A DNA stretch of 64,000 nucleotides from an uncultured Oscillospiraceae bacterium (GTDB lineage Bacteria > Bacillota > Clostridia > Oscillospirales > Oscillospiraceae): the NCBI GenBank assembly GCA_947630755.1, contig CANRIU010000003.1, positions 1-64,000 on the forward strand. The letters are read 5' to 3'. Position 1 is the stretch's first letter. Every line of letters begins with the position of its first letter. The notes under the pieces were generated by a model. It saw only the letters and a program-made list of their open reading frames with translations. It had not been told where the DNA came from and made no database searches. The position numbers were made by a program, and so were the translations under genes. Shown in pieces: positions 9,062-17,537 of this stretch.

Positions 9062-9484
9062 TTATGACCAGATGGCCTTCATGACGTCGGGATAAGCGCC
9101 GTCAACTATCTTGGCGAAGCGGAGCACCAGCTCAACGCAGAGGGCGGCGACATCGGCGTCAGGAGTGCTGACGGGGAGGTCGTACTGGGCGGCGACGTTG
9201 CCGGAGGAGTCAATAGTAAACTTGGCAAATCTGTACTTGTTATTGAGCTGATTGACTACCTCATAGCCCTTCTCAATCTTACCCTCGGGGAATTTGGCGA
9301 AGTTTGTGGTCATGATTTTGACGTCATTGTCATTGTCGGTGGAGATAAGGTTGGAAACGACAGAGAGGTTGTCGCCGGTAAAACCGACCTTAACGAAGGA
9401 GAGGGACTCGGTCTCCTCAATTTTATACTTGATGCCCTTCTCATCAAACGCCGCCGCAATCAAGTTAGTAGCCTTATAAACCAT
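9062..9484 (-). CDS. YbjN domain protein
   Basis: 140 residues. The pattern of an alternating alpha/beta protein with FDEKGIKYKIEE, SFVKVGFTGDN, and the long C-terminal helix VAALCVELVLRFAKIVDGAYPDVMKAIW matches the YbjN superfamily, which has a secretion-chaperone-like fold and no firm biochemical role. ATG at 9484 with TTGGAGG at ideal distance. It is a single-gene unit: its own sigma-A promoter at 9545-9573 and its own terminator at 9009-9042. Confidence 0.75.
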   Translation of the reverse strand: MVYKATNLIAAAFDEKGIKYKIEETESLSFVKVGFTGDNLSVVSNLISTDNDNDVKIMTTNFAKFPEGKIEKGYEVVNQLNNKYRFAKFTIDSSGNVAAQYDLPVSTPDADVAALCVELVLRFAKIVDGAYPDVMKAIWS

Positions 9485-9544
9485 ATTGCACCTCCAAATT
9501 CTAATTGAAAAAAATTTTGTTTATTGGAATGAATTCCTTATAAA

Positions 9545-9573
9545 AGTATAACATTTCCTTTGCTGTCTGTCAA
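9545..9573 (-). promoter_or_regulatory. Sigma-A promoter of the YbjN-like gene
   Basis: On the minus strand TTGACA (9573-9568) and TATACT (9550-9545) are 17 bases apart, about 60 bases before the ATG. Confidence 0.8.
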
Positions 9574-9623
9574 CTGAATTTATTATCCTTCCCCACGGGG
9601 AGACCTTATTTTGTAAATAACCG

Positions 9624-9652
9624 TTGACAGAGGGGCAGGGCGGTGGTAATAT
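9624..9652 (+). promoter_or_regulatory. Sigma-A promoter of the padR operon
   Basis: TTGACA (9624-9629) and TAATAT (9647-9652) with a 17-base spacer. The predicted start of transcription falls near 9659, downstream of the in-frame ATG at 9654, which rules that ATG out as the translation start. Confidence 0.75.
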
Positions 9653-9658
9653 TATGTC

Positions 9659-9683
9659 AGACGATATATCGCGAGACGATATA
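9659..9683 (+). promoter_or_regulatory. Direct repeat at the padR transcription start, candidate operator
   Basis: AGACGATATA occurs at 9659-9668 and again at 9674-9683, a 15-base period, and the first copy runs into the palindrome CGATATATCG (9662-9671). Placement on the expected transcription start suggests binding of the PadR protein to its own promoter. Not tested; the direct-repeat form is visible in the sequence. Confidence 0.45.
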
Positions 9684-9701
9684 CTTTTGGGAGGTGGCGG
9701 C

Positions 9702-10010
9702 GTGTCTGACGCAGGGACGATGACCGAGGCGATGTACTATGTGCTCCTGGCGCTGACGAGCCCGGACCACGGCTACGGGCTGATGCAGCGGATAAGGGAT
9801 ATAACAGGCGGCAGGGTGGCGATGGGGCCGGGGACGCTCTACGGAATAATAACCCGGCTCCGAAAGGACGGCCTCATAACACTGGAGGAGCAGGACGAGC
9901 GGCGAAAGACGTACCTCATAACCCAAAAGGGCCGGAAGGCACTTATCGATGAGTACAGGCGGCTTAAGCGGCTTGTTGAGGACGGAAAGGAGCTTGAGCA
10001 TGAAATATAA
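9702..10010 (+). CDS. PadR family transcriptional regulator
   Basis: 102 residues from GTG at 9702 (GGGAGG at 9690-9695). Winged-helix features of PadR: MTEAMYYVLLALTSPDHGYGLMQRI, then GPGTLYGIITRLRKDGLITL and the wing RRKTYLITQKGRKAL. An earlier in-frame ATG (9654) is rejected because it precedes the likely transcription start. Overlaps the DUF2812 gene by 11 bases. PadR/DUF2812 pairs are common in Firmicutes; PadR probably represses the pair and responds to an unknown signal. Confidence 0.88.
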   Translation: MSDAGTMTEAMYYVLLALTSPDHGYGLMQRIRDITGGRVAMGPGTLYGIITRLRKDGLITLEEQDERRKTYLITQKGRKALIDEYRRLKRLVEDGKELEHEI

Positions 10011-11145
10011 GCTGCTGTTTCATCCGGAGGACTACTGCATAGGGGAGAACGAGCGCTTTTACACCGATATGGCGGGGCGGGGCTGGAGGCTGGAGCACCG
10101 TGGAGTGGAGCTGAGCCGATTCAAAAAGTGCGACCCCTCCGACGACATATACCGCATCGAGGTGGATTACAGCGAGTTCGACGAGGATAGGCTGGACCTC
10201 TATGCCGACTGCGGCTGGGAGTTTGTCACAAAAAAGGGCTACATAAATGTCTTTCGAGCAAGCTCCGGCGCCGAGCCCCCGGAGCTCTACCCGGACCCAA
10301 AAGAGCAGGCCAGGACGCTGAGGCGTATGCGCCGCAGGACGTGGATGACAAATCTGCTGCTCCTGCCCATAGTCACGGCGTACATCGCGCTGATGCTGTC
10401 CATCGGGGACGGCTGGCGGGATGTCTCCGCGGGGGTCTTTAACAGTGTTGTCATGGCGCCGGGAATCATTGCCGTATTTTTTGCGTCGCTTCTGTACGCC
10501 ATCGCCATCGGCATGGAGGGCACCATCCGAATAAGCGCGCTCTACCGGAGGCTCAAGCGTGGGGAGCCGCTGGACCACACCCCAAAAAAGCGACCGATGG
10601 TCCACAAGTGGGTGCTTTATATCACGATCCTCCTGTGCTTCGGCGTCACAGCAGCCCAGCTGGCCTCCGCCCGCCGGGTCGCGCTGCCGGAGGAATCCGA
10701 TGGAGTTTACATAACACTTGACGAGCTGGGGTATGCCGGGGAGCGGTACAATATGTTTGGCAGCTCCGGCGTCAACACGCTTGAGCGCGTCTGGTCCCCC
10801 ACGGCGGACATCACAATGGCGCGGGAGGAGATACGCCTTGACGGCGGGTGGGCGAGCTTTGACCAGGACATATATGAGCTTCGGGTCCCGGCGCTGGCGG
10901 AGACATACTCAAGGACTATCATGGAGAGGTCGCATCTCACCCGGGACCCAGGGGAATACAGGGAGATTGCGGTCTCCGGCTGGGACCGGGTCCGGGTCTC
11001 CTATGCCGAGTGCATAGCTTTCCGGGGCGGAGACGTGGTGCGGCTATACCTGCTGACGCCGGGTGAGGCGGCGATGGAGCAGAGAGCGGCGGATTTCACA
11101 AGGGCGCTGGAGCTTATTGGAGAGAAACTTGACGGCAAAGAATAA
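10000..11145 (+). CDS. DUF2812 membrane protein
   Basis: 381 residues. The N-terminal 110 residues (MKYKLLFHPEDYCIGENERFY... WEFVTKKGYINVFRA pattern) are a soluble DUF2812 domain. It is followed by two long hydrophobic segments (about 127-180), a third near 210 and an extracytoplasmic or cytoplasmic beta-rich C-terminal domain. ATG at 10000 with AAGGAG upstream overlaps the padR stop, so translation is coupled. Function of DUF2812 is unknown; association with PadR suggests an envelope-stress response module. Confidence 0.8.
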   Translation: MKYKLLFHPEDYCIGENERFYTDMAGRGWRLEHRGVELSRFKKCDPSDDIYRIEVDYSEFDEDRLDLYADCGWEFVTKKGYINVFRASSGAEPPELYPDPKEQARTLRRMRRRTWMTNLLLLPIVTAYIALMLSIGDGWRDVSAGVFNSVVMAPGIIAVFFASLLYAIAIGMEGTIRISALYRRLKRGEPLDHTPKKRPMVHKWVLYITILLCFGVTAAQLASARRVALPEESDGVYITLDELGYAGERYNMFGSSGVNTLERVWSPTADITMAREEIRLDGGWASFDQDIYELRVPALAETYSRTIMERSHLTRDPGEYREIAVSGWDRVRVSYAECIAFRGGDVVRLYLLTPGEAAMEQRAADFTRALELIGEKLDGKE

Positions 11146-11157
11146 TATCAGCAAATG

Positions 11158-11188
11158 AAAACCCCGCCGGATCACGGCGGGGCTTTTT
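11158..11188 (+). terminator. Bidirectional terminator between padR operon and uracil permease
   Basis: AAAACCCCGCCG and CGGCGGGG arms around GATCA, followed by CTTTTT on the plus strand and TTTTC on the minus strand. Confidence 0.88.
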
Positions 11189-11210
11189 ATGGAAGAAGAA
11201 TGGAGTGGGA

Positions 11211-12563
11211 TCACTTCTTGTTCTTGCCCTTTTTGGGGGCGGGCTGGGGGACATTTTTGGAGAGCATGAGGTTTGCCAGGATGCCGAGGATGAGGGCGCA
11301 GGCCACAGAGGTGATAGTGACCTTGCCGAAGGAGACGGACATCCCGCCCACGCCTGCGATGAGGATGACGGAGACCACGAAGAGGTTGTGGTTGTCGCCC
11401 AGGTCCACGGTCTGGATCATCTTAAGTCCGGAGACCGCGATGAAGCCGTAGAGGGCCACACACACGCCGCCCATTACGCAGCTGGGGATTGTGGCGAGGA
11501 AGGTGGCGAAGGGGCCGAAGAAGCTTATCAGCATGGCGAGGACGGCGGTGTAGACTATGGTAATGACGGAGGCGTTGCCGGAGATAGCCACGCACCCCAC
11601 GCTCTCACCGTAGGTGGTGTTGGGGCAGCCGCCGAAGAAGGCCCCGGCGATGGAGCCCACACCGTCGCCAAGGAGGGTGCGGTGGAGTCCCGGGTCCTTA
11701 AGAAGCTCCACACCGATGATGGAGGAGAGGTTCTTGTGGTCGGCGATGTGCTCGGCAAAGACCACGAAGGCCACGGGGACGTATGCCACGGCGATGGTGG
11801 CGATGTAGGTGCCCGTTATGCCGGAGAGGCCCTTTGCGGCGGTGAGGAAGGTGAAGTCGGGAAGCCAGGTCATGGTGGAGAACTTTGAGAAGTCGATAAT
11901 GATCAAAGCGGGGTTTTCAGCGGCGCGGCCAATAAGGGTGAACACAAGAGCCACGCAGTAGCCCGCCAGTATGCCGATGATGAAGGGGATCATCTTTACC
12001 ATCTTTTTGCCGTAGACGGAGCAGAGGGTGGTCACGGCGAGGGTGATGAGCCCGCAAATCATGCACACATAGGTGGAGGCTCCGGCAGCCACAGCCCCGG
12101 AGTTACCCAGCAGGTCGCCCACGGCGTTCCCGGCAAGGCTCAATCCGATGATGGCAACGGTGGGCCCGATTATCACGGGAGGCATCAGCTTGTCTATCCA
12201 TTTGACGCCAACGGCCTTGACGATAAGGGCGAGGAGCACATAGACAAGTCCCGCGAACAGGGCGCCGAGGATGAGGCCGACGTAGCCTATCTGGACGGAG
12301 GCGGCTCCGGCAAAGGCGGCGAACATGGAGCCCAGGAACGCGAAGGAGCTTCCCAGGAACACGGGGCTCTTAAAGCGGGTGAAGCACAGATACACGAGCG
12401 TCCCGACGCCGGCGCCGAAGAGCGCCGCTGTCTGGCTCATGCCGTTGCCCACAGCGCCGGGCACCGCGATGGTGGCCGCCATAATGGCGAGGAGCTGCTG
12501 GAGAGCAAAGACCACAGTCTTGCCGAAACCGGGCTTGTCTTTGATGTTGTAAGTCAGATTCAT
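11211..12563 (-). CDS. uraA: Uracil permease (NCS2 family)
   Basis: 450 residues, polytopic (about 12-14 hydrophobic segments). NCS2 landmarks of the uracil branch: GKTVVFALQQLLAIMAATIAVP at the start region, FGGCPNTTYGESVG in the substrate region, and the C-terminal GVCVALYGFIAVSGL. Imports uracil, probably with protons. ATG at 12563 is chosen because the helical core starts there; the reading to 12695 would pass through the promoter. Its sigma-A promoter is at 12603-12632. No pyrR or pyr genes lie nearby. Confidence 0.88.
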   Translation of the reverse strand: MNLTYNIKDKPGFGKTVVFALQQLLAIMAATIAVPGAVGNGMSQTAALFGAGVGTLVYLCFTRFKSPVFLGSSFAFLGSMFAAFAGAASVQIGYVGLILGALFAGLVYVLLALIVKAVGVKWIDKLMPPVIIGPTVAIIGLSLAGNAVGDLLGNSGAVAAGASTYVCMICGLITLAVTTLCSVYGKKMVKMIPFIIGILAGYCVALVFTLIGRAAENPALIIIDFSKFSTMTWLPDFTFLTAAKGLSGITGTYIATIAVAYVPVAFVVFAEHIADHKNLSSIIGVELLKDPGLHRTLLGDGVGSIAGAFFGGCPNTTYGESVGCVAISGNASVITIVYTAVLAMLISFFGPFATFLATIPSCVMGGVCVALYGFIAVSGLKMIQTVDLGDNHNLFVVSVILIAGVGGMSVSFGKVTITSVACALILGILANLMLSKNVPQPAPKKGKNKK

Positions 12564-12602
12564 TTTCCATTTACCCCCATTTTGTAATTTTTCACTGTGA
12601 TG

Positions 12603-12632
12603 AATATACCACTCGATTTGTGTCTGTGTCAA
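12603..12632 (-). promoter_or_regulatory. Sigma-A promoter of uraA
   Basis: Minus strand TTGACA (12632-12627) and TATATT (12608-12603) with an 18-base spacer, 40 bases before the ATG. Confidence 0.75.
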
Positions 12633-12788
12633 GCGCAAAGGCACAATATATGGTTTTTTGTCGAAAAGAATGAAAATGGGGCAAAACGAGGTCAAAATTA
12701 AGTGTAATATTAATTCCCCAAAATAGTTGCAAAGGTGATTGAAAAGTATTAAAATTAAGGTGTATTTTCACTTTGGAGGGGTAGTTTG

Positions 12789-14027
12789 ATGAAGAGTCCC
12801 TTTGCTTCTAAGGAAAAATTCGAGGAGATCGCCCGTCAGTACGGCACGCCCGTGCACGTCTACGACGAGAGGGGCATCAGGGAGAACGCGAGGCGCCTGA
12901 ACAAGGCGTTTTCCTGGAATCCCGGATACAGGGAGTACTTTGCGGTAAAGGCGACGCCCACGCCGAGAATACTGAAGATACTCAAGGAGGAGGGCTGCGG
13001 GGTGGACTGCTCCAGCCTCACCGAGCTCATACTCTCCGAAAAATGCGGCTTTTCCGGGCAGGACATCATGTTCTCCTCCAACGAAACCCCTGTGGAGGAC
13101 ATGAAGAAGGCCAGGGAGCTGGGGGCTATAATCAACCTTGACGATTACACCCACGTCAAGTTTTTAAACGACATCTGCGGCATACCGAAGACGATCTGCT
13201 GCCGCTTCAACCCCGGCGGCGTGTTCTCCGTGGCAAACCAGATAATGGACAACCCCCGGGATGCAAAGTACGGCATGACGAGAGGGCAGATGAAGAGCGC
13301 GTACCGGGACCTGCTCGCGCTGGGGGCGGAGAATTTCGGGATACACGCGTTCCTCGTCTCCAACGCCACCTTCAACGAGTACTACCCCATGATGGCAAGG
13401 CAGCTCTTCACCCTGGCGGTGGAGCTTTACCGGGCCACCGGGGCGCATATTGAGTTTGTGAACCTGTCCGGCGGGATAGGCATACCCTATTACCCCGACC
13501 AGATCGCGCCGAATATTGAGATAATCGCAAACGGCGTGCGGGAGGCGTACAATGAGATACTCGTCCCCGCGGGACTTGGGGACGTGAAGATTTTCACGGA
13601 GCTGGGGCGCTATATGCTGGGGCCCTACGGGTGCCTCCTCACCCGCGCCGTCCACCAGAAGCACATTTACAAGGAGTACATCGGCGTGGATGCCTGCGCC
13701 TGCAACCTCATGCGCCCGGCGATGTACGGCGCGTACCACCACATCACCGTCCTCGGCAAGGAGGACGCGCCACACGACCACCTCTACGACGTGGTGGGGA
13801 GCCTGTGCGAGAATAACGACAAGTTTGCCATTGACAGGGAGCTTCCGGAGATCGACATGGGGGACCTGCTGGTGATTCACGACACCGGGGCCCACGGTCA
13901 CGCAATGGGCTACAACTATAACGGAAAGCTCCGCTCCGCCGAGGTGCTCCTCAGGGAGGACGGCTCCACCGAGCTTATCCGCCGGGCGGAGACGGTGGAA
14001 GACTACTTTGCCACAATGGTATTCTGA
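12789..14027 (+). CDS. lysA: Diaminopimelate decarboxylase-like PLP enzyme
   Basis: 412 residues. Fold-III PLP decarboxylase: the PLP lysine is Lys54 in YFAVKATPTPRIL, the phosphate loop is NLSGGIGIPYYP (near 220), ELGRYMLGPYG and the C-terminal catalytic cysteine region GSLCENNDKFAIDRELP are present. This converts meso-diaminopimelate to lysine if it is a true LysA. The family also contains related decarboxylases, and no other lysine genes are nearby, so the substrate is likely but not certain. ATG at 12789 lies 8 bases after GGAGGGG; the TTG one codon earlier is not needed. Confidence 0.8.
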   Translation: MKSPFASKEKFEEIARQYGTPVHVYDERGIRENARRLNKAFSWNPGYREYFAVKATPTPRILKILKEEGCGVDCSSLTELILSEKCGFSGQDIMFSSNETPVEDMKKARELGAIINLDDYTHVKFLNDICGIPKTICCRFNPGGVFSVANQIMDNPRDAKYGMTRGQMKSAYRDLLALGAENFGIHAFLVSNATFNEYYPMMARQLFTLAVELYRATGAHIEFVNLSGGIGIPYYPDQIAPNIEIIANGVREAYNEILVPAGLGDVKIFTELGRYMLGPYGCLLTRAVHQKHIYKEYIGVDACACNLMRPAMYGAYHHITVLGKEDAPHDHLYDVVGSLCENNDKFAIDRELPEIDMGDLLVIHDTGAHGHAMGYNYNGKLRSAEVLLREDGSTELIRRAETVEDYFATMVF

Positions 14028-14087
14028 GAAATCGGAATTTAAAGTGCCGACTGGCGCAAGAGCGGTAAAAAAACAGCATGAGAGTTA

Positions 14088-14122
14088 AAAACCCCGGACC
14101 GATTTTCGGTCCGGGGCTTTTT
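14088..14122 (+). terminator. Terminator of lysA
   Basis: CCCCGGACCGA and TCGGTCCGGGG arms with a TTT loop, followed by CTTTTT. Confidence 0.9.
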
Positions 14123-14235
14123 GTGCCGAAAGCTTATAAAGTTATTAAGATACGCCGGAGGGGATGGAAAGATGCAGATGCTTGGCAGTTTTGATGCATT
14201 TCGGGACCATGATTTCCCCGAAGGAGGCGACATTA

Positions 14236-15279
14236 ATGCGCAAAAGAAGAGTCGCTTTGTTATTTGGCGGGCAGTCCAGCGAGTACGCGGTATCGCTTAT
14301 GTCCGCGGACTCTGTAATAAAGGCCATTGACCGGGACAGGTACGAGGTCATACCCATAGGGATAACCTCCGGCGGGGACTGGTATCTGTACTCAGGTCCC
14401 GAGGAGCTCATTGAGACGGACAAATGGCGGGAGGAGAGGTACATAAGGCCGATAACCGTCTCTCTCACAAGGGCCGAGAGGGGATTTATGGTGAGGACCG
14501 GGCCGCGCTGGGCGTATCTCGATGTGGACCTGGTCTTTCCGGTGCTCCACGGCAGAAACGGCGAGGACGGGACCGTCCAGGGGATGCTGGAGCTTGCGGG
14601 GCTGACGGTGGTGGGGTGCGGGGCGCTGTCCTCGGCGCTGTGCATGGACAAGGACCGGGCGCACACTATCGTAAGGAGCGCCGGGATAAGGACCCCGGAG
14701 AGTGTGGTGATAGAGCTGCGGGACGCGGGCAGGGCGGAGGAAACAGTATCGGGGAGGCTGCGGACCCCGATTTTCGTAAAGCCTCTGAGGGCCGGGTCCT
14801 CCTTCGGCGTGACAAGGGTCGCAGAGCCGGGGAAGCTTATGGAGGCGCTGACCTGCGCCTTTAAGTACGACAGCCGGGTGATCGTGGAGGAGGCCGTTCC
14901 CGGCTTTGAGGTGGGCTGCGCGGTCATGGGGATCGACAGCCTTATATGCGGCAGGGTGGACGAGATAGAGCTCTCCGGGGACCTTTTTGACTACGAGGAG
15001 AAGTACACCCTCAAGACGGCGAAGATACATATGCCCGCCCGGGTGACGCCCGGGACGGAGCGGAGAATACAGGACGCGGCGGTGAGGATATACCGGGCGC
15101 TGGACTGCTCCGGCTTTGCGAGAGTAGACATGTTCCTGACGCCGGAGGGGGAGATAGTCTTTAACGAGGTAAACACCATCCCGGGCCTCACCTCCCACAG
15201 CCGCTTCCCGGGGATGATGCGGGGCGCGGGAATGGATTTTCCCGGGCTCATATCAAATCTTCTGGGGATGTACAGATGA
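14236..15279 (+). CDS. vanG: VanG-type D-alanine-D-serine ligase (D-Ala-D-Ala ligase family)
   Basis: 347 residues, ATP-grasp ligase of the Ddl/Van family that joins D-alanine to a D-amino or D-hydroxy acid for the peptidoglycan stem. Visible motifs: GGQSSEYAVSL at the N-terminus (Tyr where ordinary Ddl has His in EHEVS), SSALCMDKDRAH, FVKPLRAGSSFGV, the omega-loop region DYEEKYTLKTAKIHMPA, SGFARVDMF and NEVNTIPGLTSHSRFP. The omega loop and SALCMDKDRAH resemble, from memory, the VanC/E/G group that adds D-serine. ATG at 14236 has AAGGAGG in front; an in-frame ATG at 14164 is too close to its Shine-Dalgarno sequence. Its stop overlaps the start of a VanT racemase (ATGA). D-Ser specificity is inferred from the motifs and the neighbour; an automatic label may read Ddl. 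Confidence 0.75.
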   Translation: MRKRRVALLFGGQSSEYAVSLMSADSVIKAIDRDRYEVIPIGITSGGDWYLYSGPEELIETDKWREERYIRPITVSLTRAERGFMVRTGPRWAYLDVDLVFPVLHGRNGEDGTVQGMLELAGLTVVGCGALSSALCMDKDRAHTIVRSAGIRTPESVVIELRDAGRAEETVSGRLRTPIFVKPLRAGSSFGVTRVAEPGKLMEALTCAFKYDSRVIVEEAVPGFEVGCAVMGIDSLICGRVDEIELSGDLFDYEEKYTLKTAKIHMPARVTPGTERRIQDAAVRIYRALDCSGFARVDMFLTPEGEIVFNEVNTIPGLTSHSRFPGMMRGAGMDFPGLISNLLGMYR

Positions 15280-17435
15280 GCGGGGAGCTTTGGCTCACGG
15301 GGGTGGACGTATTTCGGCTCATCGCCGCGGCGCTGGTTATCGCCATCCACACCTCGCCCCTGGAGAGCTTCACCGCGACAGGAGATTTTCTCCTGACTTC
15401 GGTGCTGGCGCGGTGCGCGGTGCCCTTTTTCTTCACGGCAAGCGGGTATTTCATGGTGACGAGGTACGCAAAAGACGTCGGTAGGCTTTGGAGGTTTGAA
15501 AGACGCACGCTGCTCTTATACCTCGCCGCAGCGGTCATGTACATTCCGGTGATGATATATAAGGGGGACTTTGCCGGGCATGAAGTTTTCATAAGGCTCC
15601 TTCGCGGGATATTCATTGAGGGGACCATGTACCACCTGTGGTATCTTCCGGCGGCGATGACAGGCGGGGCCATGGCCTGGTATCTTGTGCGAAGGCACGG
15701 CTATCCCGCGGCCTTTGCCGTCACGGGGGCGCTTTATATGCTCGGCGTTCTCGGCGACAGCTGGTACGACCTTTCGGAGCTGATCCCGCCGCTCCGATGG
15801 TTCTACGGCGAGGTTTTCACCCTGACCTCCGGCACAAGGTGCGGGCTGTTTTTCCCGGGGCTGTATTTTGTTCTGGGGGGCTGGCTCCGGGAGCGGGGAA
15901 GCGGGCAGAAAAGGGGCAGATCGGCTCTGGGCCTTGGGCTGTCGCTGGCGGCGATGGCGCTGGAGGCGCTCTTACTCCGCCGTGCCGGGTGGGGCAGGAG
16001 GTACACAATGTACTTTGCCCTCCCGGCGGTGAGCTTATTTCTGTTCTCGTTCCTTCTCACCTTCCACGGGCGGCGTCTGAGATGCCGCGGGGCCGCGCTG
16101 GCGGCGTACATCATTCACCCCATGGTGCTGATCGCCCTCCGGGCCGCCGCGAGGCTTACGGGCCTGTGGGAGGCGCTTGTGGAGAACAGCCTTTTAAGGT
16201 TCCTCGCGGTGAGCGCCCTCACATGGGCAGTGAGCATCCCGGCGGCGGTGATTTGTGACCGCCTGCGCCATAAGGAAGGCCCCGCCGGGACGCGCAGGGC
16301 ATGGCGGGAGCTGGACCTTGACGCATTGAGGCACAATGCGGGGGAGCTTTTGAGGCTGTGCGGACCGGGCAGGGAGATAATGGCGGTGGTTAAGGCCAAC
16401 GCCTACGGTCACGGGGATTTTGAGACGGCGGCGGAGCTGGAGCGCGCCGGGGTGAGAGCCTTCGCCGTGGCGAGCGTTGACGAGGGGGTGAGATTAAGGC
16501 GCTATGGTATCCGGGGGGAGATACTTATTCTGGGTTACACCGACGCTGAATATGCCGGGACCCTCGGAAAATACCGCCTCACACAGACGGTGGTGAGCCC
16601 GGAGCACGCAAGGGAGCTTGGCAGGCGCGGAGTGAGGCTCCGCGTCCATGTGAAAATCGACACGGGTATGAACAGGCTTGGCACCAGGTGGGACGACCTT
16701 GAGGCGCTGAGAGGCATATTTGAGATGAAAAACCTCAAAATCACCGGGGTGTTTACACACCTTTCCCGCTCCGAGGGGACAGGGCGGGAGGACGCGGAGT
16801 TTTCCGCCCTCCAGGGCGAGCGCTTTGAGCAGGCGGTAAAAGGGCTTGAGAGGATGGGCTTTCGCGTCCCGTGCAGGCATATTCAAAGCACATACGGGCT
16901 TTTAAACGCGTCCGTGCCAGAGGAGGGGTGCTGCCGGGCGGGGCTTGGTATATACGGCGTGCTCTCCGCGCCGGGTGAGAAGACCGCGCGAAGGGCGGAC
17001 CTTCGTCCGGCGCTGTCCCTCAGGGCGCGGGTCGCCCTTGTCCGGGAGGTACACCCCGGGGAGTGTGTGGGCTACGGGCGGGAGTTTACGGCAAAAAGGG
17101 AGAGCCGGATCGCCATACTGCCCATCGGCTACGCCGACGGGTACCCCAGGTCCCTGTCAAAGGGGGCGGGCCATGTGCTCATTGGGGGCATGGCCGCGCC
17201 CGTCGTCGGGAGCGTGTGCATGGACCAGCTGGCGGTGGATGTGACGGACATACCCGATGTCCGCCCCGGAGATACAGCGACGCTGATCGGCGTTGACGGG
17301 GAGAGCATGATCCGTGCCGAGGACCTTGCCGAAAGCGCGGGGACGATAACAAACGAGCTTTTAAGCCGCCTCGGACCGAGGCTTCCAATAGTCACCTGTC
17401 ATGGCGGGGCAGGGGCGAAGGACAGCTGGAAATGA
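15276..17435 (+). CDS. vanT: VanT-type membrane serine/alanine racemase
   Basis: 719 residues, close to known VanT proteins. Residues 1 to about 340 form an acyltransferase-3-type membrane domain of about ten segments (start LTGVDVFRLIAAALVIAIHT). Residues about 345-719 are an alanine-racemase domain: PLP lysine Lys373 in AVVKANAYGHG, catalytic tyrosine Tyr600 in CVGYGREF, GYADGYPR, VGSVCMDQL. At the position of the substrate-pocket tyrosine of ordinary alanine racemases (TINYE) this protein has Asn693 (TITNELL), the change described for VanT serine racemases. It would supply D-serine to the overlapping ligase, probably importing L-serine or scanning at the membrane. Its last bases are followed by a strong terminator, and no VanXY follows. 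Confidence 0.9.
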   Translation: MSGELWLTGVDVFRLIAAALVIAIHTSPLESFTATGDFLLTSVLARCAVPFFFTASGYFMVTRYAKDVGRLWRFERRTLLLYLAAAVMYIPVMIYKGDFAGHEVFIRLLRGIFIEGTMYHLWYLPAAMTGGAMAWYLVRRHGYPAAFAVTGALYMLGVLGDSWYDLSELIPPLRWFYGEVFTLTSGTRCGLFFPGLYFVLGGWLRERGSGQKRGRSALGLGLSLAAMALEALLLRRAGWGRRYTMYFALPAVSLFLFSFLLTFHGRRLRCRGAALAAYIIHPMVLIALRAAARLTGLWEALVENSLLRFLAVSALTWAVSIPAAVICDRLRHKEGPAGTRRAWRELDLDALRHNAGELLRLCGPGREIMAVVKANAYGHGDFETAAELERAGVRAFAVASVDEGVRLRRYGIRGEILILGYTDAEYAGTLGKYRLTQTVVSPEHARELGRRGVRLRVHVKIDTGMNRLGTRWDDLEALRGIFEMKNLKITGVFTHLSRSEGTGREDAEFSALQGERFEQAVKGLERMGFRVPCRHIQSTYGLLNASVPEEGCCRAGLGIYGVLSAPGEKTARRADLRPALSLRARVALVREVHPGECVGYGREFTAKRESRIAILPIGYADGYPRSLSKGAGHVLIGGMAAPVVGSVCMDQLAVDVTDIPDVRPGDTATLIGVDGESMIRAEDLAESAGTITNELLSRLGPRLPIVTCHGGAGAKDSWK

Positions 17436-17457
17436 TGCTTTTGGGGAGAAACAAATA

Positions 17458-17496
17458 AAAAAATAAAAGGGCGGGAAATCCGCCCTTTTATTTTTC
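17458..17496 (+). terminator. Bidirectional terminator between vanT and ftsH
   Basis: AAAATAAAAGGGCGG pairs with CCGCCCTTTTATTTTT around GAAAT, with T-tracts on both strands. It ends both converging transcripts. Confidence 0.92.
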
Positions 17497-17537
17497 AGCT
17501 TGTCAAAAAGCTATTTCTTTTTCGCTGTTTTTTTGCC

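Noticed and set aside
12564..12788. Riboswitch or PyrR-type attenuator between uraA and lysA
   Set aside because: No conserved purine, lysine or PyrR anti-antiterminator structure is recognisable; only promoter elements are seen in this AT-rich stretch.
14164..14330. Leader peptide or longer start for the ligase gene
   Set aside because: A GGAGGGG lies at 14157-14163 but directly abuts ATG 14164, and the extension has no family similarity. The out-of-frame ORF from 14172 runs far into the ligase gene. AAGGAGG before 14236 is far better.
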